Shown here: piece after piece, positions 35,481-47,286 of the stretch | How positions within the stretch are numbered: position 1 is the stretch's first letter | Layout of the letters: the number at the start of each line of letters is the position of its first letter | Assembly (NCBI GenBank): GCA_019429275.1 | Contig: JAHYJC010000033.1 | Coordinates: 1 to 54,199, forward strand | DNA from: Lentimicrobium sp. | GTDB taxonomy: Bacteria > Bacteroidota > Bacteroidia > Bacteroidales > Lentimicrobiaceae | DNA length: 54,199 nt | Direction: 5' to 3' | Translations under genes and position numbers: made by a program | The notes under the pieces: generated by a model | The model's database searches: none | What the model was told of the DNA's origin: nothing | The model's input: only the letters and a program-made list of their open reading frames with translations

Positions 35481-35810
35481 ATCCATGAATTAAAAAAAAT
35501 GAGCTGGCGCGCGACTCCCGTCGCGTGCCTGTTTCCCTGCTCAGTTTTTTATAAAAATGTAAATTTATTTTTCCTGATTGGTTAGTGATTCGCGCGTCAG
35601 GAGACGCGCGGAAGCCATAGAATTATACATTCCGCCCGACTACTGGAGTGTTTTGGTTGCTTGCTTTCAAAATCAGCGTGCTTGGTAACTCTTGTCGCGT
35701 GTCAGCTTTTGCTCAGTTTTTAAAAATATTTGTTATCCATGAATTGTAAAAAATGAGCTGGCGCGCGACTCCCGTCGCGTGCCTGTTTCCCTGCTCAGTT
35801 TTTTATAAAA
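35481..35810. repeat. 76-bp direct repeat, two copies
   Basis: Copies at 35481-35556 and 35735-35810 are nearly identical. Each has ATCCATGAATT, a short A-rich run, then GGCGCGCGACTCCCGTCGCG (a CGCGAC-TCCC-GTCGCG palindrome) and TTTCCCTGCTCAGTTTTTTA. A related palindrome, CGCGTC-AGGA-GACGCG, lies at about 35595. These are REP-like intergenic elements, not coding. The whole 35369-36494 gap has no supported gene. Confidence 0.7.
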
Positions 35811-35837
35811 TATAATTTTTTTTTCCTGCTTGCTAAA

Positions 35838-36261
35838 GATTCATCGCTGCCGCACGATTGTATCGTGTGGCAGCATTTCACTAAAATAATATTGTCTAAA
35901 ATTCATTATTTACCACGCGATGCAATCGCGCGGGAGCAAAGGAATTTAACGGTAATTATTATTTACCACGCGATGCAATCGCGCGGGAGCAGAGGACTCA
36001 AACACTGGTCGAAGAGGGTAGATTCAGGTATTAATTCTTTTACAATAACCAACGTTACTCATCTACAGGGGATTGGATAATTACAAATTATCCGAAGCAC
36101 GGATTTGGTTATATCTGAAATCGATCCTTGGGACGGAATTACAAATTCCGCCCAGCAGGAGATTCATCGCTGCCGCACGATTGTATCGTGTGGCAGCATT
36201 TAACTAAAATAATATTGTCTAAAATTCATTATTTACCACGCGATGCAATCGCGCGGGAGCA
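35838..36261. repeat. 101-bp direct repeat with internal palindromes
   Basis: Copies at 35838-35938 and 36161-36261 differ at about one base. Each contains CTGCCGCACGAT/ATCGTGTGGCAG (a hairpin) and ACGCGATGCAATCGCGCGGG (a second hairpin). A partial third copy of the right half lies at about 35958-35992. ORFs read across this segment are by-products of the repeats. Confidence 0.7.
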
Positions 36262-36274
36262 GAGTGCTTTTCCC

Positions 36275-36338
36275 CGCTGGTCTCGACTCCGCTCGACCAC
36301 CGAACGACTGCGGTGGTCGAGCGGAGCCGAGACCAGCG
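36275..36338. repeat. 28-bp inverted repeat hairpin
   Basis: The arms at 36275-36302 and 36311-36338 (ends CGCTGGTCTCG and CGAGACCAGCG) pair with a single mismatch around an 8-base loop AACGACTG. The element is a strong GC-rich cruciform within the repeat cluster, similar to dispersed GGTCGAGCGGAG palindromes that I have seen described in this phylum. Confidence 0.7.
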
Positions 36339-36465
36339 TATTCGCAATGTCATCCAGAATTTTCAACTCCGCACAGTCTTTTCCCTTAAAAAACCTATGG
36401 TGCAATTTTGTGTCTTGGCGACTTTTTGGCAAACAACAATACAAACAGTCAATCATAATTATTAT

Positions 36466-36473
36466 TACTTTTG
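36466..36473 (+). promoter_or_regulatory. -7 box of the DUF5606 gene
   Basis: TACTTTTG matches TAnnTTTG and lies 21 bases before the ATG at 36495. No convincing -33 TTTG at the usual distance. Confidence 0.5.
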
Positions 36474-36494
36474 CAAAAATAAATTACTGACTTT

Positions 36495-36935
36495 ATGGAT
36501 TTAAAAGAAATTATGGCCATTGGCGGGAAACCGGGACTCTACAAAATGGTGGCACAGGCCAAAAACGGAATCATTGTCGAATCTCTGATCGACCAGAAGC
36601 GTTTGCAGGCATTTTCGCACGATAAAATCAGTTCACTCGAAGAGATCAGTATTTTTACCGAAAGTGGCGATAAACCTTTAAGAGAAATACTAGCAGGTTT
36701 TTACAAAAATCTCGATGGCAAACCGGCGCCTGAATTCAAAAATGAAAACGATAAATTGAAGGCATTTTTTAATGAAATGCTTCCCGATTACGATAAAGAA
36801 AAGGTATATGTTTCGCACATGCAGAAAATCGTGAGCTGGTACAATCAGCTGCTGGAGCATAATTTGCTTGATTTCAGCGAGGCGGAAGAAGTGCCGCAAC
36901 CCGATGAGCCTGAAAAAGAAAACAAGGCAGAATAA
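36495..36935 (+). CDS. DUF5606 conserved Bacteroidota protein
   Basis: A 146-residue soluble protein. The N-terminal ~50 residues (IMAIGGKPGLYKMVAQAKNG, then VESLIDQKRLQAF) form a small SH3-like barrel core. The middle is helical (ILAGFYKNLDGKPAPEF) and the C-terminus is acidic (QPDEPEKENKAE). This sequence type is almost universal in the phylum but its function is not known. It lies 60 bases upstream of pyrK and ends at a strong terminator, so it is transcribed on its own. Confidence 0.85.
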   Translation: MDLKEIMAIGGKPGLYKMVAQAKNGIIVESLIDQKRLQAFSHDKISSLEEISIFTESGDKPLREILAGFYKNLDGKPAPEFKNENDKLKAFFNEMLPDYDKEKVYVSHMQKIVSWYNQLLEHNLLDFSEAEEVPQPDEPEKENKAE

Positions 36936-36942
36936 GAAATTG

Positions 36943-36968
36943 AGTCCGTAAGCATTACGGACTTTTTT
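36943..36968 (+). terminator. Intrinsic terminator
   Basis: AGTCCGTAA (36943-36951), GCA loop, TTACGGACT (36955-36963), then TTTTTT. The stem is perfect. Confidence 0.85.
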
Positions 36969-36995
36969 ATATTTTTACTTTTCTGATAAAATGAT

Positions 36996-37805
36996 ATGAA
37001 GAAATTCATCCTGGATCTTAAAATACTCAGCAACAACAGGTTGAATCACAATCACAACCTGCTTGAGCTGACCAGCGATTCACCGCTACCACCCATGGTG
37101 CCGGGGCAGTTTGCCGAAGTAAGGGTTGATGGTTCGGCTACTACATTTCTGCGCAGGCCTTTTTCAATACACCGGATTGACAAGGCAGCCAACACCATGC
37201 ACCTGCTCATAAAGTCGGTTGGTGATGGCACCAGAAATATTTCGAACCTGGAAAAAGGGGCTCTGCTCAATGTGATGTTTCCGCTTGGTAAGGGTTTTAC
37301 CCTCAAGCAAAATGAGGAAGTTTTGCTCGTAGGTGGTGGTTGTGGTGTAGCTCCGCTTTATTTTCTTGCCGATCAGCTTCACCGGAAGGGAAACAAAGTA
37401 TCGGTACTTATTGGTGGGCGCTCTGCAGGCGATATTTTGCTGGCTAATGAATACCGGAGTTTTGGCAATGTTTATATTTCTACCGAAGACGGAACTCTGG
37501 GCGAAAAGGGCATGGTAACATCACATTCACTGCTGAAACCTGAAAAACTGCCTTTTTCGGTGATTTATTGCTGCGGGCCCGATGGCATGATGAAAGCAGT
37601 GGCACATATTGCCGAATCCAGAGGAATTGAATGTGAAGTCTCGCTCGAAAATACCATGGCCTGTGGCATGGGAGCCTGTCTGTGTTGTGTGGTAGAGACC
37701 CATAAAGGCAATCAGTGTGTTTGCACGGAAGGGCCGGTTTTTAACTCCCGCAGACTGAAAGGCTGGACAGCAGAAGCAGAAGTAGGTTGTTCACTTGATA
37801 AATAG
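36996..37805 (+). CDS. pyrK: Dihydroorotate dehydrogenase B, electron-transfer subunit
   Basis: A 269-residue iron-sulfur flavoprotein that passes electrons from dihydroorotate oxidation to NAD in pyrimidine synthesis. The FAD motif LRRPFSIHR (~49-57), the NAD-binding [11 protein letters not shown] and the C-terminal [2Fe-2S] cluster [20 protein letters not shown] are intact. It sits directly before pyrD, with which it forms the PyrDK complex, and the junction is tight. Length is standard. Confidence 0.95.
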   Translation: MKKFILDLKILSNNRLNHNHNLLELTSDSPLPPMVPGQFAEVRVDGSATTFLRRPFSIHRIDKAANTMHLLIKSVGDGTRNISNLEKGALLNVMFPLGKGFTLKQNEEVLLVGGGCGVAPLYFLADQLHRKGNKVSVLIGGRSAGDILLANEYRSFGNVYISTEDGTLGEKGMVTSHSLLKPEKLPFSVIYCCGPDGMMKAVAHIAESRGIECEVSLENTMACGMGACLCCVVETHKGNQCVCTEGPVFNSRRLKGWTAEAEVGCSLDK

Positions 37806-37839
37806 CACTTTAAATCAGAAAGCAAAACAGCAGAAAAGT

Positions 37840-38751
37840 ATGGCCGGTCTGGAAGTTAAAGTTCATAATCTCAGCCTTAAAAATCCCGTTCTTACAGCCT
37901 CAGGCACCTTTGGTTATGGTGAAGAGTTCGACGATTTTATCGATGTCAATGCCCTGGGCGGCATTATTGTAAAGGCAACCACATCAAGGCACCGCGACGG
38001 GAATCCTTACCCTCGAATGGCCGAAACGCCGATGGGAATGCTTAATGCTGTCGGGCTTCAAAACAAGGGTGTGGATCACTTTGTGGATTACATTTATCCG
38101 AAGTTGCTCAAATACAACAACTGTGTCATTGCCAATGTGTCAGATTCGACCATTGAGGGCTACGTAGAAGTTGCTGAAAAACTCAACCATCTGGATCATA
38201 TCCGGGCCATTGAACTGAATATCAGCTGTCCGAATGTAAAAGAGGGTGGTATGGCATTCGGAACGAGTTGTCCTTCGGCCATTGCCGTTACCCGCGCCGT
38301 GCGTAAGGTTTACGATAAAACCCTCATTGTAAAACTTTCGCCCAATGTAACCAGCATTGCTGAGATAGCCGTGGCGGTGGAATCTGCCGGAGCCGATGCC
38401 ATTTCACTGATCAACACCCTGCTGGGCATGGCCATTGACGCCGAGAAACGAAGACCTGTACTTTCTACCATCACCGGTGGATTGTCTGGTCCGGCCATCA
38501 AACCGGTTGCGCTGCGTATGGTATGGCAGGTATCCAAAGCAGTGAAAATTCCTGTGATCGGCATTGGTGGAATCACAACTGCGGTTGATGCCATTGAGTT
38601 TATGCTTGCCGGTGCATCAGCCATACAGGTAGGAACGGCCAATTTTATTGACCCTACTGCTACAGTGAAAATTATTGCAGGCATCGAAGATTACATGCAG
38701 CGCCATGGCATTTCAGATGTAAAAGATCTGATTGGTGGTCTGATGGTGTGA
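37840..38751 (+). CDS. pyrD: Dihydroorotate dehydrogenase B, catalytic subunit
   Basis: About 303 residues from ATG 37840, chosen over a TTG at 37795 that overlaps pyrK and adds 15 residues absent from homologues. The class 1B enzyme uses FMN in a TIM barrel to oxidise dihydroorotate to orotate. Visible motifs are [24 protein letters not shown] with the active-site Cys, [10 protein letters not shown], and the FMN phosphate-binding GIGGITTA near the C-terminus. It pairs with PyrK. Confidence 0.96.
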   Translation: MAGLEVKVHNLSLKNPVLTASGTFGYGEEFDDFIDVNALGGIIVKATTSRHRDGNPYPRMAETPMGMLNAVGLQNKGVDHFVDYIYPKLLKYNNCVIANVSDSTIEGYVEVAEKLNHLDHIRAIELNISCPNVKEGGMAFGTSCPSAIAVTRAVRKVYDKTLIVKLSPNVTSIAEIAVAVESAGADAISLINTLLGMAIDAEKRRPVLSTITGGLSGPAIKPVALRMVWQVSKAVKIPVIGIGGITTAVDAIEFMLAGASAIQVGTANFIDPTATVKIIAGIEDYMQRHGISDVKDLIGGLMV

Positions 38752-38859
38752 TTGAAGAAAGTTGATTGTTTCTATTTTCTACCCCCTCCCGCCGCATACG
38801 CTGCCCTGTTGGCACGGATTACAAATCCGCGCCAACAGGGGGGGGGCTCCCCCTGCGCC

Positions 38860-39036
38860 TTCGACTGCCTGAATGCCGGGCAGGCAGGCTCAGGCACCGG
38901 GGGAGTGCCTGTCCACAAAAATCCTGATATCAAAATCTAAATTCATGAGTCTCACAAAATCCCGAAAAATACCGGAATTTATGGTCCCCAGTCTTGCTGA
39001 GCCTGCCTGCCGGGCATTCAGGCAGGCGGAGTCGAA
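38860..39036. repeat. Inverted repeat pair, REP-like
   Basis: An arm at 38860-38893 (TTCGACTGCCTGAATGCCGG and on) is matched as inverse complement by 38997-39036, apart from a small GGCGGAG insertion. They are ~100 bases apart in the gap between pyrD and the TM2 gene. The gap (38752-39130) has no supported gene. The GCCTGCCTGCC core is also internally palindromic. Confidence 0.6.
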
Positions 39037-39130
39037 GCACGAAAGGGGGATAAGAGGGGGATACAAAAAGAACCGGTTACCGGCTCTCTTATGCCTGAAA
39101 TTACAGGGACTGCAGTAAAAACTGATCTGG

Positions 39131-39487
39131 TTATTCCGAACTTACTTTTGCCAGAGGTGCAACCTCGCTGGCTACCTGCCTGTTAAACTCAAAGGCGATG
39201 GATTGGTAGTTGACTGCATCAACAATGGTTCCTATGAAGCAAAGTCCGGCAGTAAAGAAGTAAAGGATTCCCATACCTATATGATTCACAAGAAACCTGT
39301 GAACCCCTGCAACGCCAAGCAACCCAACCAGGCAGGTAAGCAGTATCAGTTGCGGGTCTCTGCGGCGCGAGCGGTAAATCATTGCAAAGGTCTGAGCCTG
39401 TTGATCACTGAAATCTTGGATCAGCGTCTGAACGTGGTTCAATTCCATTCCCTGCAGTTCGGGCAGGTGTTTAAGTACATTGGCCAT
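39131..39487 (-). CDS. TM2 domain membrane protein
   Basis: A 118-residue protein with an N-terminal helical segment and the two-helix TM2 domain: ILLTCLVGLLGVAGVHRFLV, then GMGILYFFTAGLCFIGTIVD, including the conserved G-x-H-R-F turn and W/D-type end. TM2 proteins are small inner-membrane proteins of uncertain role. It lies head-to-tail with the next minus-strand gene and is probably co-transcribed. Confidence 0.85.
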   Translation of the reverse strand: MANVLKHLPELQGMELNHVQTLIQDFSDQQAQTFAMIYRSRRRDPQLILLTCLVGLLGVAGVHRFLVNHIGMGILYFFTAGLCFIGTIVDAVNYQSIAFEFNRQVASEVAPLAKVSSE

Positions 39488-39505
39488 AGGTAAAAGGTTT
39501 AACGG

Positions 39506-39808
39506 TTAGTAATAAAAAACAGGTTTTCTGAAAATCTGAATAATTCTGAATAAAAGCACCAGTACCGCAAAAATACCCAGCGGATGAGCCATAAAGCTGG
39601 CTTCAAAATTTCCCCTGGCAAGGTAGGAAACCGATTGTCCGAGTCCGCAACCCGGACAAAAATCTATACCAGTGGCCGAGAGCGGACAAAGGCTTGCATG
39701 ACTGTCAGCAGGAGACATAAAAGCCATCAGCAGCAATCCGGCAATCCAGATAAAAGCTTCAAGTTTTGCCCTGAAATATTGCCAAAAATGTTTCAAGGAT
39801 TTTTTCAT
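39506..39808 (-). CDS. DUF2752 membrane protein
   Basis: About 100 residues from the ATG at 39808. A further ATG at 39826 is rejected because a TATATTTG promoter box (39835-39828, minus strand) would place the transcript start downstream of it. The DUF2752 motif CPGCGLGQS lies between two transmembrane helices (~22-40 and ~70-92), preceded by CPLSATGIDF. Function unknown. It is conserved next to TM2 proteins in many Bacteroidota. Confidence 0.85.
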   Translation of the reverse strand: MKKSLKHFWQYFRAKLEAFIWIAGLLLMAFMSPADSHASLCPLSATGIDFCPGCGLGQSVSYLARGNFEASFMAHPLGIFAVLVLLFRIIQIFRKPVFYY

Positions 39809-39827
39809 TTCGCTGCAAATTGTCATA

Positions 39828-39835
39828 CAAATATA
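39828..39835 (-). promoter_or_regulatory. -7 box for the DUF2752-TM2 operon
   Basis: The minus strand reads TATATTTG. Transcription would start near 39822, about 13 bases before the ATG at 39808. Confidence 0.5.
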
Positions 39836-39941
39836 TGTAAAGAAAACCCGCTTGAAAATGTTTTCCTCTGAAAGTGATTTTTTTACCAGCAGGTTGCAGA
39901 ATTTGAACGGTGAAAGTGTTAAACGATGGTTTTTTCCTGTC

Positions 39942-39973
39942 TTTGAGATTTTGCCCTACAATTGCTACTTTTG
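39942..39973 (+). promoter_or_regulatory. Promoter of tcdA, suggesting a leaderless mRNA
   Basis: TTTG (39942-39945), 20 bases, TACTTTTG (39966-39973). The predicted start of transcription (~39978-39981) coincides with the ATG at 39979. Confidence 0.6.
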
Positions 39974-39978
39974 CAGCA

Positions 39979-40722
39979 ATGGATAGCAATATAAATCAAT
40001 TTCCGGACTGGCAATCGCGCACACGTTTGCTGACCGGGGATAAAAACCTGGAAAAATTAAGGAACGCTCATGTGCTGGTTGTCGGTCTGGGTGGTGTGGG
40101 GGCTTTTGCTGCCGAACAATTGGTCAGGGCGGGTATTGGCCACCTTACCATTGTTGATGGCGATTTTGTTAATCCGACAAACCGCAACCGGCAGTTGCTG
40201 GCTCTTTTGAGTAATAACGGAAGAGCCAAAACGGAGGTTATGACAGAGCGTCTGCTTGACATCAACCAGGCACTTAAACTCACTGCCATTCAGGAATACA
40301 TAAAAGATCAACGCTTGATAGACATTCTGGAAACAGGATTTGACTACGTGTTGGATGCTATAGATACACTTTCGCCCAAGGTTTACCTGATTTATCACAC
40401 CCTTCGACTTGGAATGCCATTGGTGAGTTCAATGGGTGCAGGCGGAAAATTTGATCCGGGACAAGTGAAAATAACAGATATTTCGGCCACAAAGCATTGT
40501 AAACTTGCTTATTACATTCGAAAACGGCTTCATAAGCTTGGTGTTTGGGAGGGTTTTAAGGCAGTTTATTCACCCGAAGAGGTGGCACGCAAAGTAATCA
40601 CCCTGAGTGAAGAAATTGAAGTGAATAAGAAATCCACCGTAGGCACCATTTCTTACATGCCGGCTATTTTCGGATGCTTCTGTGCTGCAGGAGTAATCTC
40701 TGATCTGATAAAGAAAGAATAA
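39979..40722 (+). CDS. tcdA: tRNA threonylcarbamoyladenosine dehydratase, TcdA-type
   Basis: About 247 residues from ATG 39979. A GTG at 39910 would put the promoter inside the gene and is rejected. It is a ThiF/E1-like ATP-dependent enzyme that cyclises t6A37 of tRNAs. The nucleotide motif VLVVGLGGVGAFAAEQLVRA and the acidic VDGDFVNPTNRNRQ turn are clear, followed by DAIDTLSPKVYLI and SSMGAGGKFDP. Length agrees with the family. Confidence 0.9.
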   Translation: MDSNINQFPDWQSRTRLLTGDKNLEKLRNAHVLVVGLGGVGAFAAEQLVRAGIGHLTIVDGDFVNPTNRNRQLLALLSNNGRAKTEVMTERLLDINQALKLTAIQEYIKDQRLIDILETGFDYVLDAIDTLSPKVYLIYHTLRLGMPLVSSMGAGGKFDPGQVKITDISATKHCKLAYYIRKRLHKLGVWEGFKAVYSPEEVARKVITLSEEIEVNKKSTVGTISYMPAIFGCFCAAGVISDLIKKE

Positions 40723-40828
40723 ATCTCTGCTCTTATTATTTTGTTGACCTATAGCCCGGATTTGATTTCAAAATTCTAAGCTTTATTAAATATTTTCATA
40801 AGTTTGCTATCTCACCCTGATTCACTGA

Positions 40829-44047
<3,219 letters not shown>

Positions 44048-44106
44048 GGAAATGGGTTCTGGCAGGAAGTAACGGATTTGAAGCTCCTGAATCTTTATCT
44101 AAATAT

Positions 44107-44148
44107 ACAACAACAGCCCGAATTAACAATGATCCGGGCTGTTGTTGT
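44107..44148. terminator. Strong terminator between convergent genes
   Basis: ACAACAACAGCCCG (44107-44120) and CGGGCTGTTGTTGT (44135-44148) pair perfectly around a 14-base loop, followed by TAAAATTG. The long stem can serve both the beta-galactosidase gene and the opposing dodecin gene. Confidence 0.75.
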
Positions 44149-44199
44149 TAAAATTGCTTTAAATCAGAACCAAAAAGGGACTGATTGCAGCGGAGAACA

Positions 44200-44409
44200 T
44201 TAATCGTCATCACTAACGCGGAATGCAACCTTACAGATGACACCATAAGAAATGATCTTACCGTCTTTTACATGTACTTTTGTATCTTTCAAGTAAACTG
44301 AATCGATGTTGCGTACAGTTTTTGAAACTTCTTTTACTGCCTGTTGCAGTGCATCTTCAATGCCTTTTTCTGAGGAAGCAATTACCTCTATTACTTTTAC
44401 AATTGCCAT
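44200..44409 (-). CDS. Dodecin, flavin-storage protein
   Basis: A 69-residue protein whose dodecamer binds and stores flavins. The family pattern MAIVKVIEVIASSEKGIEDA is followed by a helix (QQAVKEVSKTVRNIDSVY) and two strands (KVHVKDGKIISYGVICKVAF). Length 65-75 is usual. It is between two terminators, so it is a monocistron. Confidence 0.9.
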   Translation of the reverse strand: MAIVKVIEVIASSEKGIEDALQQAVKEVSKTVRNIDSVYLKDTKVHVKDGKIISYGVICKVAFRVSDDD

Positions 44410-44574
44410 GGTTTTAAATTTTTTTGATGATTAAAACTGAATAATTCCAAAAGTAATAAAAATTACCGGGAATTCAAAATTTAAAATGAACAACCGGTGT
44501 TTGGAATGACATATAAATGTGATCGAAAAATGTTTTCACATGTAGCCCGGATCATTGTCAAGACCAAAAATAAA

Positions 44575-44606
44575 ACCGGGACCGTTGCCTTAGCAACAAC
44601 CCCGGT
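44575..44606 (-). terminator. Terminator of the SusC-SusD-PNGase-like operon
   Basis: On the minus strand: ACCGGGGTTGTTGC, TAAG loop, GCAACGGTCCCGGT, then TTTATTTTTGG. The stem is GC-rich with a small bulge. It ends 88 bases beyond the stop of the 44695-47202 gene. Confidence 0.8.
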
Positions 44607-44694
44607 AATAATTCCAATTAAACAGATAATCAGACAATAGTTACTGATGAAAAGGTGATAACTGTTTCCTTTTCAGAATGGTTTGACCGCTGAA

Positions 44695-47202
44695 TTAATT
44701 CACAACAATTTTTTTCAGTTCAGTCCAGCCCGGAGCAATTACTTTCAGGAAATACAATCCTTTTGCTTTCCCCGAAAGATCGATTCTTGTGGTTTGTCCA
44801 TTCCATTCCATTTGCTGAACCGGCCGGCTCATGTTGTCATAAATAATAATGTTTGCATTTCTGACCTGCTCAGGATTGGTTAATGCAATTTCAAATACAC
44901 CTTGAGATGGGTTTGGAAATACACTCAGGGCATTCTGCAGAATGGGCTCTTCTTTATTTTCAACGATGATGAACGGACTGTCAGAGAAAGATATCACATA
45001 AGCAGCAACATCGAGTACAGGATTAAATCCATCGTTGCAGTCGGCACAGGTTGTTCCGGTTATACAGTTTGGATGATTTGGATGGCAATAATCCACATAT
45101 CCTTCAAAGAAGGTATATCCCAGTTCAATATCACTTGCAGCTACAAATTCATTCAGGCTAAAGTTGAACCACGGGGCAATGGCTCCGGGACACCAGCCGG
45201 CCCTGTTGTGATACCAGGTACCATTCTGAGGCTGACATCCATCGGGATTAGGATTGCAGACAAGCCAGTTGACCTGGGAAAACTCTTTTGTTCCGTTTAC
45301 ATAAAGATCGTGGGTGGCATTATAAAATTCAGCGGCATTGCTTGTGTTCAGATCGCCCCAGGCGTGACCGGTAGAAACCAGTTTTAATTTGGCAGCAACG
45401 GTATTTTCCGGAAATTCATACTGAAAATCGGGAACCGGCTGAAGATTTGCATAATCGCCAAAGGGGAATATTTCGCGCCAGGCTTCTTTCACCCTGCTGT
45501 AAAGATGAGGAACGGTGCCAGCCCTGTAATCGAGGGTCAGGTCATACATAAATCCGTTGTCTAGCGTGGGGCAGGTTGCCCTGAAGGTTGTTTTTCCCTG
45601 CAAAACTGACATATAATCAGTCAGATCTATGCTGTGTATGCAGGCTACGCCATAAGGAGTTATATACCTGATAATTTCAACCCAGTTTCCTTCTTTGTCC
45701 ATTGCTTCAAAATAGGCTACCCGGTCCCATTCACCACACCCCCCCGGAGGGCAGTGAACATTCAGGGTTGCAATGATCTGATCGTAGGCGCCCAGGAATG
45801 AAGGAAGTTCAGCTTCCATGGTTTGTGTGGTTACCGTGGGGTTGAGCCAGATATCTTTATAAGCCTCAACGGAAACGTTGGTGGCCGACGGCAATATACT
45901 TATGCTCACATTCTGGCTTCCAACAGCACCATAATTATTTGCAGACAGAATTTCAATCGTATAGTTGCCGTATCCGGGTGGGGTCCACCATGCGGTATAA
46001 TGTCCGTTCCAGAAGTTCTGGGCATCGATGGTCTGGCCATCTATTCTGAATTTTACCCAGGCCACATTGAATAATTCAGGGAATGTAATGGTTGAAATTG
46101 CAGCCAGTTGTATTTGCGCAAGGGTTGGCACATAAACATTGCCTGCCAGCGGATTCCGGGCATCAATATCGGGCACTTGCAACTGGGGATCCAATACATG
46201 GAACCTTTGTATAACGGGCTCCGCGGCATTGTACTGACCCCCTCCCGGCTGTGTGGCTTTTACCTCAACCAATCCCGGAGAGCCTGTAAGTGTGATGATA
46301 TTTTCATCGATGGTTGCCGGACCCGACAGAATTTCGAACTGTACCGGAAGCCCTGAAGTGGCGGTTGCTTCTATGGCAAAAGGTGGTGAGTTGGTAAGTT
46401 TATTCGGAATGGCCGGAAATGAAATGGCCTGATAGGATGGGTCGAGGGTTCCGTTAAAGTTTGAGGTTTCACCGGTCATTGCAAAGTTAATCAGGTCGCC
46501 ATCTCTTTCAGGTGAACCAACTTCTGAAATGAGTTTTGTAATGGATGAATTATCGCCTCCGGGCACGCCCTGATTGTGCTTATAATACAACTCAAGACCA
46601 GCTTCGTTGCCCTCAAGTTCATTGGCCATCATATCCTGAATTTCGGCCTGTGTGAGTGCTTTGGACCAAACAGAAACTTCATCGGTGCGGCCACACCAGT
46701 AGAAATCAAGTGAGCCCAGAATGCTGCGGCCAATGGTAAATGCGAGGTTGGTAGCGGTAAAACTTCCGTTTGCTGCTTTGCTTCCTTTCAAAATACCGTT
46801 GACATAGAGTTTTACGGATGTTCCGTCATAAATCCAGGCAAAGTGTTGCCATATCTGGGGAATTACTGTGTTGGCAGGTGCTACATATTCAAAAAGGGTA
46901 CCAGCCGAGTTCTGAAAACGACATTCGACAGTACCATTGTTTAATTGTATCATGTAAAAGCCCTGGGTACCTCTGAATCCCATAAGTGCCTGACCATAAC
47001 TCAACTGATCACAATAAAACCAACCGGCCATGGTAAAGCCCGGCTTATTGGCAATGTATTGAGAACCGTTTTCCAGATACACGTAATCGCGATTACTGCA
47101 ACTATAATGAAGGTACTGGTTTGTCTGTGCCTGAGTCAGGGAGAAAGCTGCCAACAGCAGTGCGATGATCAGCAGGGGGATTCTCTTGTAATTGTTTTTC
47201 AT
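44695..47202 (-). CDS. Secreted LamG plus PNGase F-like protein with type IX sorting domain
   Basis: An 835-residue exported protein. Signal peptide (1-25). LamG-like lectin domain (~30-200; GFTMAGWFYCDQLSYGQALM). Ig-like region (~265-350). A PNGase F-type N-glycosidase two-barrel domain (~445-755) has GCGEWDRVAYFE (Asp493, like PNGase F Asp60), AAEFYNATHDLYVN (Glu625, like Glu206) and NRAGWCPGAI. A type IX C-terminal sorting signal follows (~770-835; VFPNPSQGVFEIAL). Where PNGase F has Glu118 the alignment from memory gives Met552. It should release or bind N-glycans from glycoproteins at the surface. It is third in the SusC-SusD operon. Confidence 0.8.
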   Translation of the reverse strand: MKNNYKRIPLLIIALLLAAFSLTQAQTNQYLHYSCSNRDYVYLENGSQYIANKPGFTMAGWFYCDQLSYGQALMGFRGTQGFYMIQLNNGTVECRFQNSAGTLFEYVAPANTVIPQIWQHFAWIYDGTSVKLYVNGILKGSKAANGSFTATNLAFTIGRSILGSLDFYWCGRTDEVSVWSKALTQAEIQDMMANELEGNEAGLELYYKHNQGVPGGDNSSITKLISEVGSPERDGDLINFAMTGETSNFNGTLDPSYQAISFPAIPNKLTNSPPFAIEATATSGLPVQFEILSGPATIDENIITLTGSPGLVEVKATQPGGGQYNAAEPVIQRFHVLDPQLQVPDIDARNPLAGNVYVPTLAQIQLAAISTITFPELFNVAWVKFRIDGQTIDAQNFWNGHYTAWWTPPGYGNYTIEILSANNYGAVGSQNVSISILPSATNVSVEAYKDIWLNPTVTTQTMEAELPSFLGAYDQIIATLNVHCPPGGCGEWDRVAYFEAMDKEGNWVEIIRYITPYGVACIHSIDLTDYMSVLQGKTTFRATCPTLDNGFMYDLTLDYRAGTVPHLYSRVKEAWREIFPFGDYANLQPVPDFQYEFPENTVAAKLKLVSTGHAWGDLNTSNAAEFYNATHDLYVNGTKEFSQVNWLVCNPNPDGCQPQNGTWYHNRAGWCPGAIAPWFNFSLNEFVAASDIELGYTFFEGYVDYCHPNHPNCITGTTCADCNDGFNPVLDVAAYVISFSDSPFIIVENKEEPILQNALSVFPNPSQGVFEIALTNPEQVRNANIIIYDNMSRPVQQMEWNGQTTRIDLSGKAKGLYFLKVIAPGWTELKKIVVN

Positions 47203-47286
47203 ATTTATAGATTTTGGTGTAATTGTGTTGCAGACTTTAAAGTTAAGGGTTTAAGTTGTTCCAGATTATTTCAGGAATAGTTTTTT

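Noticed and set aside
35865-36490. Plus-strand ORFs across the intergenic repeats
   Set aside because: They follow the repeat palindromes, give low-complexity proteins, and are not conserved in layout with neighbouring genes.
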